In this document: piece after piece, positions 1 to 5,632 of the stretch
Numbering within the stretch: the first letter of the stretch is position 1
How the letters are laid out: every line of letters starts with the position of its first letter
Assembly: GCA_015494485.1 (NCBI GenBank)
Contig: WGBF01000159.1
Location: 1 to 8,523 of the forward strand
Origin: a bacterium
GTDB taxonomy: Bacteria; Calditrichota; Calditrichia; RBG-13-44-9; J042
Direction of reading: 5' to 3'
Length of the DNA stretch: 8,523 nucleotides
Translations under genes and position numbers: made by a program
Notes under the pieces: generated by a model
Seen by the model: only the letters and a program-made list of their open reading frames with translations
What the model was told of the DNA's origin: nothing
Database searches by the model: none

Positions 1-533
1 ATCGCGCCAGCGCCAACGCCTTTGCATTCGATGCAGGTATTCAGTACCATGATCTGGGTGGCCTGAAGGGCGTGTCCTTTGGTGTCACGGTTAAAAACAT
101 CGGTACCAACCTGAAATATGGTGGTTCGGCGTTCTACAAACAGGCTTCGGTACCCGGTTCGGATCGTACCGATTTCTTCAAGGTCGATCCTCAGGTGCAT
201 GAATTACCGGCATTGATTGAATTGGGCTTAAGCTATCAGCGCGAAATTGCTGAAAACAGCGTGCTAAGCCTTGCAGGTAAATTCCAGAACAATAATTTTG
301 GCGCGGACTTCTATCGGTTTGGTGCAGAATACAATTACAACAACTTTGTGATGTTGCGCGCGGGTTATTTGATGGAACAGGGTATTCCTTCGGAAGATCA
401 ACTCTACCGCTTCACTGCCGGTTTAGGGTTGAACTTCTCCCTGGGACAAACCAATTTGACCCTGGATTACACCTATCGCGATTCGCAATACTTCAGTGGG
501 AACAACCTGTTCTCTTTGAAGATTGGTTTCTAA
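1..533 (+). CDS. PorV/PorQ family outer-membrane beta-barrel protein, 3' part (5' end outside window)
   Basis: The frame is open from the first complete codon at base 3 to a TAA at 531-533, giving the last 176 residues; the true start lies upstream. An in-frame GTG at 72 is internal, because the protein-like sequence continues unbroken before it (FAFDAGIQYHDLGGLKGVSFG). The fragment shows alternating beta-strand patterns rich in Tyr, Phe and Gly, the segment GADFYRFGAEYNYNNFVMLR, then DQLYRFTAGLGLNF and LDYTYRDSQYF, and ends in a C-terminal Phe, as outer-membrane barrels do. These are the C-terminal hallmarks I know for the PorV/PorQ family (FadL-like barrels). In Bacteroidota, PorV is the T9SS shuttle that binds cargo sorting domains in the outer membrane; many paralogues in related phyla have no assigned role. 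The next gene encodes a protein with such a sorting domain, which supports a partnership (inference). Codons are biased: TTC 11 against TTT 5, AAC 10 against AAT 4, and only 3 of 20 glycines use GGG or GGA. I am sure of the family and unsure whether it is PorV itself. Confidence 0.85.
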   Translation, partial: RASANAFAFDAGIQYHDLGGLKGVSFGVTVKNIGTNLKYGGSAFYKQASVPGSDRTDFFKVDPQVHELPALIELGLSYQREIAENSVLSLAGKFQNNNFGADFYRFGAEYNYNNFVMLRAGYLMEQGIPSEDQLYRFTAGLGLNFSLGQTNLTLDYTYRDSQYFSGNNLFSLKIGF

Positions 534-545
534 AACATGAGTTAA

Positions 546-583
546 AAGAGAAGCCGGTCTCATGACCGGCTTCTCTTATTTTT
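546..583 (+). terminator. Intrinsic (Rho-independent) terminator after the PorV-like gene
   Basis: A perfect 14-bp inverted repeat (546-559, AAGAGAAGCCGGTC, paired with 564-577) encloses a 4-base TCAT loop and is followed by ATTTTT at 578-583. The stem has a GC-rich core and a U-tract, as expected for a strong intrinsic terminator. It begins 12 bases after the stop codon at 531-533. An A-run at 544-547 on the other flank could give some activity on the minus strand. Its 3' edge lies directly against the ribosome binding site of the next gene (584-591), so it may act as an attenuator or an mRNA-stabilising hairpin instead of a full stop. Confidence 0.85.
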
Positions 584-591
584 GGGAGGGG
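584..591 (+). promoter_or_regulatory. Ribosome binding site deciding the start at 598
   Basis: The purine run GGGAGGGG lies 6 bases before the ATG at 598, an ideal Shine-Dalgarno position. The frame is also open from an earlier ATG at 562, but that codon sits in the terminator loop and lacks a ribosome binding site. The site therefore fixes the start at 598 and removes 12 codons from the longest open frame. Confidence 0.8.
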
Positions 592-597
592 ATAAAA

Positions 598-3500
598 ATG
601 GTTGCTGAGCTTCAGTATATTGCTCCGTTTCTATTTCAACGTCCCGTAACAATCCGTTTCTTTAAACTATCCAAAATTTTTTACATCTTCTTGTTTGCAT
701 TGTGTTTAATCCAACCGCTTTGGGGCGCTAAAACAGAAATCCATGGAAATACCTCGGCTTCATCATCCGTTGCGCGTTCTTTTGGTGTGGATTATACAGC
801 ATTTACGGTTAACAATTGGCTGTATTGGCAATATGTAAATGGGTTATCTGCGTTAGACCCATCGGTAGATAGAGGGAGTATGTTCCCTCGTTCCGTTGCC
901 ATAGCGCTGTATGCTGATGGTGTTGTGTGGGGGGGGAAAGTTAACGGACAAATTCGTGTTGGGGGGAGCACCTACAGAACCGGTTTACGGCCCATTCTAC
1001 CAAAAATTTATCGTGTACGCCCTAATATTGATAGGATCAGTCCGTTTCAGCTAAAAAAGGAAGCAGCCCTGATATTTAATGTTCCCTGGGAAAAGGTAAC
1101 GGATGAACAATTGGCTGAGCTGTACAATGCTTATCTGGCAGATATGGAAGACTGGCCGGTAGAAGAAGGGGCACCCTGGATTGACAACATCGGAAATGGC
1201 GTATATGATCCGCCATTTGATAAACCCGGCATTGCCCAGGCAGATCAGGTCATTTATTATGTGGTGGATGATTCGGATGAGGGTCGAACTTATAATTTGT
1301 ACGGTTCGCCGCCCATGGGGATTCGGGCACAGGTAACCCTTTGGGGGTACGGAACAACCCATTCACGTGTGGGACAGGTGGTTTTTAAGCGCATTCAGTT
1401 AAAGAATATTTCCAGCTCTACCATCCACGATATGTACATTAGCCTCTGGGCTGATCCGGATATTGGTAACTATACGGACGATGTCAGTGGGTGCGACTCT
1501 GTTTTGGGAATGGGGTTTGCCTACAATGGTTTTGATTATGATAAGTTGTTCAGTGAAAAGGGGCTGGCTCCCGCGGCAGTGGGTTACGATTTTTTACAGG
1601 GTCCTCTGGTACCTTCAGTTGGAGATACAGGCAGAGCAAATTTTCAAACGATACCCGATACCAAAAATTTGGATATGACGGCCTTTTGTTACTGGCCGTC
1701 CGGAAATGAACATTACAACGATCCAAATTTAGGAGAATATACCGGGACGATCCAATGGTACAATTTGATGCAGGGGTTTATGCCAGTTGAATCTCCGGAT
1801 AATCCGCCACCGTTTCGCCATGCAACAACAGGGGCTATAACCACCTTTCCGGTGAATGGAGATCCGGTTACCGGTGAAGGGGAAATCGACGGCATAAATA
1901 ATGGATTTTACCCCGGAGCACGTCGTTTTGCCCTTAGTGCAGGGCCTTTTACCATGAAATCCGGGGATGAACAGGATATTATTGTTGCCGTTATTGGAGG
2001 CCGACCGGGAGAAACACGCGTTGATGCCGTGGCCGATTTAAAGGAAACCGATCGTCTGGTACAACGCTGGGCCGATAAGTTGTTTAAAACGAACTTTTTA
2101 AAGCCTCCATCTCCCAAAGTTCGTGTTCGGGAACTGGAAAATAAAATTATTTTAAATTGGGGGGAGGATCTGGAAGCCGTGTCGGCAGTTGAGGAGGCCG
2201 AACTTCATGATACCCCGTTAACCGCCTACCGGTTTGAAGGATACACGGTATATCAAATAGACCCAACTGTTCCAGAGTCATCCAAAGTGCTAATTGCAAC
2301 CTTTGATAAAATAAACGGCATACGAACGGTTTATGGTCAGCGATTTTTCCCCGAATTTGGTGAAGAAGTTACCGTTCCCGTCTTTTACGGTAAGGATTCG
2401 GGGATTCAACGGACTTTTGTGGTGGATCGCGATTATTTAAATGACCGGCCTCTATTTCCCGGAAATCTCTATTATTATGAAGTGGTGGCGTGTTATTATA
2501 ATCCCCATCCACAATTAGTGCGGGATTCCATTGTCACAGCCGGGACGTTTGTTTCTGCACTTCCGCAGGCGCCACCTCCCGGAACCCGTTATTCGACTGT
2601 AGTGGGTAAAGAAATTCCGGTCACCCACATTCAGGGGAATTCCCGGGCCCGCGTCCGTGTGCGGGTGGTGGATCCGGCTGCAGTAACCGGACATACTTAT
2701 CAGATTGAATTTCAACCCAATCCTCAGAAACCACAGGAAGTCACTTGGCGATTAAAGGATTTAACGCTTGGTCAGGCAGTCGGTGAATTTTTCCCCCTGG
2801 CGGATTCGCTGGACAACCCGGACGGCAAGCAGGTGTATGTTGACGGATTGGAAATTGTGGTTGAAAAAATAAATCCGACCTACACCGGGTTTTGGGTGGT
2901 TGCCAATGCCAATGGTCCGTTACCGGAGCCGGAACCCGCTGCTTCCCAATGGAGCGGATTTCCCGTTTCCGAAATGCCCTCAGATAACCAGCAGGTGGGC
3001 AATGGGATATGGTTCATTGCCTCACGGGCACCCAATCCGTTTCAATACAGTTTTTCGGATTTTGTTATGATGACAAGCCAATATGCCGGTGGATTTGGTG
3101 AAGATACAACCGGCATGACAGCTATTGTTCCGGATGATTATGAAATACGTTTTGATCGCTCCAGCATGGCATTTTTTAATTGGTCTACCCAGCAACTGGA
3201 TTCGGTGCCGTTTGAATGCTGGAAGATTGGGGATGCAGATAGTCCGGACGACGATTTTCAACTGTTTCCGTTTATCCAGGATTTGGAAACGGTGGAAAAT
3301 CAGGGGGTTTTCAATATTACCCATCTGGATCACCCCATTTCTTCCGGAACGAATGATCCTATGACAGACGAAATTTACTTCATCCAACCGGAGGATCGAT
3401 CCCCGGGAAGCACCGGGTATGAGAGCATTGTGGATTACATCCAGCAGCATTCTGAGCAACAGATTGTTGCAGATTCGTTGTGGAAATATGCGAAAGCGGG

Positions 3501-4044
3501 GTTATCGGTACCGGGGATTGCTCACTTAACGTTTGTCAATTGGAATGGTGGCCCTGTTCCTTCCCAGGAAATGCCCTGGACAGATTATCCCTATAATCAA
3601 TTGCTGCCGGAAAAGGGAACCATTTTCAGAATAACCACCAGCAAGCCGGTAACCCTGGAAGACGTGTATCAGTTTCAGGCTCCGGAAGTTGTTCGTAATA
3701 TTGCCCTGGAACGGGAGGATGTTGAACGCATTACTGTGTATCCCAATCCGTTTTCAGGGGACCAGGTTTCGCCGGATGGCAGTGTCACCAATTATGTTAT
3801 GTTTTACCATTTACCAACCGCTGCAACGATACGTATCTTCAACATTGCCGGGCAACACGTTAAAACATTGCAAAAACTGGATGATTCCCAATTCTTACGC
3901 TGGGACTTAACCAATGATGCCGGCCGCAGAGTGGCCTCCGGGGTATATATTGCCTACATCGAAGCCAAATTAAGCGATGGGAGTTTGGTGAAAAAGGTCT
4001 TAAAGATATTCATTTCGGACGTAAACAGAACATGGCTTAAGTAA
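598..4044 (+). CDS. Large secreted protein of unknown function with T9SS type A-like C-terminal sorting domain
   Basis: This 1148-residue protein belongs to a family I recognise from Ignavibacteriota/Calditrichota-type genomes as large sorting-domain proteins without known function. Residues 1-43 look like an unusually long signal peptide: a 26-residue N-region with several basic residues, a hydrophobic core (IFYIFLFALCLI), then WG-AK. No other start codon precedes that core. The N-terminal module (about 60-490) carries NNWLYW (72-77), GAPWIDNIGNG (191-201), DMYISLWADPDIG (278-290), GCDS (298-301) and GDPVTGEGE (421-429). A fibronectin-III-like segment (about 505-640) includes FEGYTVYQ and LYYYEVVAC. 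A beta-rich region of unknown role follows. The end (about 1044-1142) has VYPNPF, LPTAATIRIFNIAGQ, RVASGVYIA and KKVLKI, matching the type A sorting domain; the related FlgD-like Ig fold is the main alternative. The product is probably exported by Sec, then crosses the outer membrane by T9SS and is released or anchored. I see no catalytic motif. It is co-directional with the PorV-like gene. Confidence 0.85.
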   Translation: MVAELQYIAPFLFQRPVTIRFFKLSKIFYIFLFALCLIQPLWGAKTEIHGNTSASSSVARSFGVDYTAFTVNNWLYWQYVNGLSALDPSVDRGSMFPRSVAIALYADGVVWGGKVNGQIRVGGSTYRTGLRPILPKIYRVRPNIDRISPFQLKKEAALIFNVPWEKVTDEQLAELYNAYLADMEDWPVEEGAPWIDNIGNGVYDPPFDKPGIAQADQVIYYVVDDSDEGRTYNLYGSPPMGIRAQVTLWGYGTTHSRVGQVVFKRIQLKNISSSTIHDMYISLWADPDIGNYTDDVSGCDSVLGMGFAYNGFDYDKLFSEKGLAPAAVGYDFLQGPLVPSVGDTGRANFQTIPDTKNLDMTAFCYWPSGNEHYNDPNLGEYTGTIQWYNLMQGFMPVESPDNPPPFRHATTGAITTFPVNGDPVTGEGEIDGINNGFYPGARRFALSAGPFTMKSGDEQDIIVAVIGGRPGETRVDAVADLKETDRLVQRWADKLFKTNFLKPPSPKVRVRELENKIILNWGEDLEAVSAVEEAELHDTPLTAYRFEGYTVYQIDPTVPESSKVLIATFDKINGIRTVYGQRFFPEFGEEVTVPVFYGKDSGIQRTFVVDRDYLNDRPLFPGNLYYYEVVACYYNPHPQLVRDSIVTAGTFVSALPQAPPPGTRYSTVVGKEIPVTHIQGNSRARVRVRVVDPAAVTGHTYQIEFQPNPQKPQEVTWRLKDLTLGQAVGEFFPLADSLDNPDGKQVYVDGLEIVVEKINPTYTGFWVVANANGPLPEPEPAASQWSGFPVSEMPSDNQQVGNGIWFIASRAPNPFQYSFSDFVMMTSQYAGGFGEDTTGMTAIVPDDYEIRFDRSSMAFFNWSTQQLDSVPFECWKIGDADSPDDDFQLFPFIQDLETVENQGVFNITHLDHPISSGTNDPMTDEIYFIQPEDRSPGSTGYESIVDYIQQHSEQQIVADSLWKYAKAGLSVPGIAHLTFVNWNGGPVPSQEMPWTDYPYNQLLPEKGTIFRITTSKPVTLEDVYQFQAPEVVRNIALEREDVERITVYPNPFSGDQVSPDGSVTNYVMFYHLPTAATIRIFNIAGQHVKTLQKLDDSQFLRWDLTNDAGRRVASGVYIAYIEAKLSDGSLVKKVLKIFISDVNRTWLK

Positions 4045-4067
4045 ATAATTTATTCCGGTTATGAAGG

Positions 4068-4101
4068 AAACCATTTATATTTTCTAAAATATAAATGGTT
4101 T
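4068..4101 (+). terminator. AT-rich perfect inverted repeat between genes, possible weak terminator or mRNA-processing hairpin
   Basis: The two 16-base arms, 4068-4083 (AAACCATTTATATTTT) and 4086-4101, are exact reverse complements separated by two bases. Sterically the loop would open to 4-6 bases with a stem of about 14 bp. The stem is mostly A-T pairs and only TTT (4099-4101) followed by GG comes after it, so it lacks a proper U-tract. It begins 24 bases after the upstream stop and ends 13 bases before the Shine-Dalgarno sequence of the GWxTD gene. It could be a weak terminator, a stabiliser of the upstream mRNA 3' end, or a binding site for a dimeric protein. Confidence 0.5.
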
Positions 4102-4114
4102 GGTTACAAAAATT

Positions 4115-4120
4115 AAGGAG
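4115..4120 (+). promoter_or_regulatory. Ribosome binding site deciding the start at 4127
   Basis: AAGGAG lies 6 bases before ATG 4127. The in-frame ATG at 4121 touches the site with no spacing, and a TTG at 4100 lies inside the hairpin arm upstream of it, so 4127 is the best start. It also gives a compact, conventional signal peptide. Confidence 0.8.
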
Positions 4121-4126
4121 ATGTTG

Positions 4127-5479
4127 ATGAGGCGTTTTTGGGTTTTACTTATTCTTTTTCTGGTTGCATTACCAATGGTAGGGTTTTCCCAGGTAAAGGA
4201 TGTGTCCCTTTATCTGGATTTTGCCCGGTTCCGTTATGATAATGAGAAGTCATTGCTGGAGATTTATTATTTTATTGCTCCAAAAAATGCAGAAGTAGAA
4301 GGTGAACGGTGGTTCCGTTTCAATTTGAAAAACAAAGAAAATGGTGAAGTACTGGCAACCAAAACGTTGCGGGTGGATTTCCAGAAGGGCGACGTGGAGC
4401 ACGATGCCTCTACTGCCAAGCGAGGTATGTTGAAAAGCGTGTTGCCTACCGGTTCGTATGTTCTGGAACTCATGCAGATAAACAATATTACGGATGAAAT
4501 TGTTGATTCTGTGGGCTATCCGCTCTCAATAAAGCCCTTCGTAGGCGATCGGGTGACTCTTAGCGATCTGGAGATTTGCAGCAATATTATCCCCAACAGC
4601 CCGAATAAGGATTCGGATTATCACAAAAACGGAATGGATGTGTTGCCCAATCCAACGCGCATATTTTCCATGTCCACACCACGGGTGTATTACTACATCG
4701 AAATGTATAATCTGAACAAAAAACAGCACGACGATCCGTACCACATTCAGGTGGTGGTGGCGGATAAAGAGGGGCAGGTTCGTTTCAAAAAAGATTATCG
4801 TCGTCCAAGAAAATACGAATCTTTGGTGGAGCGCGGTGCGTTTGACATCCGAAAACTGGAAAGCGGGCTGTACACGTTAATTTTTGCCTTAACTGATAGC
4901 AGTGAAAATTACAGCGTGTATCGGCGGGAGAATTTCTTTGTGGTAAATCCGAAAGTGGTAGCGGTGTCCGAAGAAGTGGACGAAGAGGGATTCCGCAAAA
5001 GTGAGTATTACACCTTGCCGGAATCCATTGTGGATCGCATGTTTGAAGAGGCGCAATATATCGCCACTCCCGATGAAGTAAAGATTTACAAATCCCTGAC
5101 CAATGTGGAAGGGAAACGCAAATTCATGTACAATTTCTGGAAAAAACGCACCCAACATGATCCTGAGTTTAAGGATGAATATTATGCCCGGATTGAATAT
5201 GCCAACGAACATTTTTCTTACGCCAAAACACCGGGGTGGAAATCTGACCGGGGGCGCGTGTATATTCTGTATGGAAAACCCGATCAGATTGATCATTATC
5301 CATCGGAATCCAATACATTACCCTACGAAGTGTGGTTTTATTACAACATAGAAGGTGGGGTAGAGTTTGATTTTGTGGATTTTTCCGGTTTCGGCGATTA
5401 CAAGTTGGTGAATTCAACCAAACGGAACGAATATTCGGATCCAAACTGGCGTCGTTTGATTCAGGGAAACCGGTTTTAA
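4127..5479 (+). CDS. GWxTD domain-containing exported protein
   Basis: The 450-residue product starts with a signal peptide (MRRFWVLLILFLVALPMVGFSQ, cleavage near residues 20-22), so it acts in the periplasm or at the envelope; there is no lipobox cysteine. The N-terminal half (about 23-285) is beta-rich and carries the motifs usual for this family: an early LYLDFARFRY strand, LSDLEICSNI, and DVLPNPTRIFS followed by VYYYIEMYNL. The C-terminal domain (about 300-445) has IATPDEVKIYKSL, a charged helix around FMYNFWKKRTQHDPEF, and the signature GWKSDRGRVYILYGKPD at 370-386. The family signature is GWxTD; here Thr is replaced by Ser. It ends with PNWRRLIQGNRF. The molecular function of GWxTD proteins is not known to me. 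The gene lies 82 bases after the sorting-domain gene in the same direction, with only a weak hairpin between, so the two are probably co-transcribed, and a terminator follows. The call of family is firm; any role is open. Confidence 0.9.
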   Translation: MRRFWVLLILFLVALPMVGFSQVKDVSLYLDFARFRYDNEKSLLEIYYFIAPKNAEVEGERWFRFNLKNKENGEVLATKTLRVDFQKGDVEHDASTAKRGMLKSVLPTGSYVLELMQINNITDEIVDSVGYPLSIKPFVGDRVTLSDLEICSNIIPNSPNKDSDYHKNGMDVLPNPTRIFSMSTPRVYYYIEMYNLNKKQHDDPYHIQVVVADKEGQVRFKKDYRRPRKYESLVERGAFDIRKLESGLYTLIFALTDSSENYSVYRRENFFVVNPKVVAVSEEVDEEGFRKSEYYTLPESIVDRMFEEAQYIATPDEVKIYKSLTNVEGKRKFMYNFWKKRTQHDPEFKDEYYARIEYANEHFSYAKTPGWKSDRGRVYILYGKPDQIDHYPSESNTLPYEVWFYYNIEGGVEFDFVDFSGFGDYKLVNSTKRNEYSDPNWRRLIQGNRF

Positions 5480-5493
5480 TTTGTACCTGGAGT

Positions 5494-5530
5494 AGGGCTC
5501 TGTCCCTGAATGTGGGGCAGGGCCTTTTTT
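5494..5530 (+). terminator. Intrinsic terminator after the GWxTD gene
   Basis: The left arm AGGGCTCTGTCCC (5494-5506) pairs with 5514-5526 around a 7-base TGAATGT loop. The stem is GC-rich with three G-T wobble pairs, and is followed by the T-run at 5525-5530, whose first two bases can close the stem. It starts 14 bases after the stop at 5477-5479. The sequence fits a functional Rho-independent terminator. The TonB receptor gene starts 102 bases later, so it probably has its own promoter between 5531 and about 5618, though I could not identify convincing promoter boxes there. Confidence 0.85.
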
Positions 5531-5618
5531 GTAATGGGAGAAGCGAGGGAGGTATGGAGGCACCCTCAACATATTCCCCGGATTGTGGATTTGACGCATT
5601 CATTAACCATTAATTAAT

Positions 5619-5625
5619 AAAGGAG
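5619..5625 (+). promoter_or_regulatory. Ribosome binding site of the TonB receptor gene
   Basis: AAAGGAG lies 7 bases before ATG 5633, an optimal Shine-Dalgarno sequence. An out-of-frame ATG at 5626 directly abuts the site and is not a credible start. The AT-rich stretch just before (5604-5621) would keep the site unstructured. Confidence 0.8.
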
Positions 5626-5632
5626 ATGGGTC

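Noticed and set aside
562..597. Earlier in-frame ATG at 562 as the start of the large secreted protein
   Set aside because: The codon lies in the loop and right arm of the terminator, has no ribosome binding site, and would add MTGFSYFWEGIK before an already long signal peptide. ATG 598 has an ideal Shine-Dalgarno sequence.
703..711. Lipoprotein signal around Cys36 of the secreted protein
   Set aside because: The residues before the cysteine (FAL) do not fit a lipobox, and the cysteine lies within the hydrophobic core and not at its end.
3022..3459. Minus-strand open frame of 145 codons inside the secreted-protein gene
   Set aside because: It is antisense to a clear coding region, lacks a ribosome binding site and family-like features, and is rich in residues expected from a reverse-complement shadow.
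4100..4126. TTG at 4100 or ATG at 4121 as start of the GWxTD gene
   Set aside because: TTG 4100 overlaps the palindrome arm and has no ribosome binding site; ATG 4121 directly abuts AAGGAG. ATG 4127 has correct spacing and begins a clean signal peptide.
5169..5603. Minus-strand open frame of 144 codons over the end of the GWxTD gene and the terminator
   Set aside because: It runs antisense through the conserved GWxTD domain and the terminator hairpin and shows no recognisable protein pattern.
5534..5617. 27-codon frame starting at ATG 5534
   Set aside because: There is no Shine-Dalgarno sequence before it (the T-run of the terminator precedes it), and it overlaps the slightly better 5554 frame.
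5591..5619. Sigma-70-like promoter with TTGACG (5591-5596) as -35 and TTAATA (5614-5619) as -10
   Set aside because: The -35 is good but the -10 matches poorly, and transcription would start at or after the ribosome binding site, leaving the receptor mRNA without it. No Bacteroidota-type -7/-33 pair was seen either.
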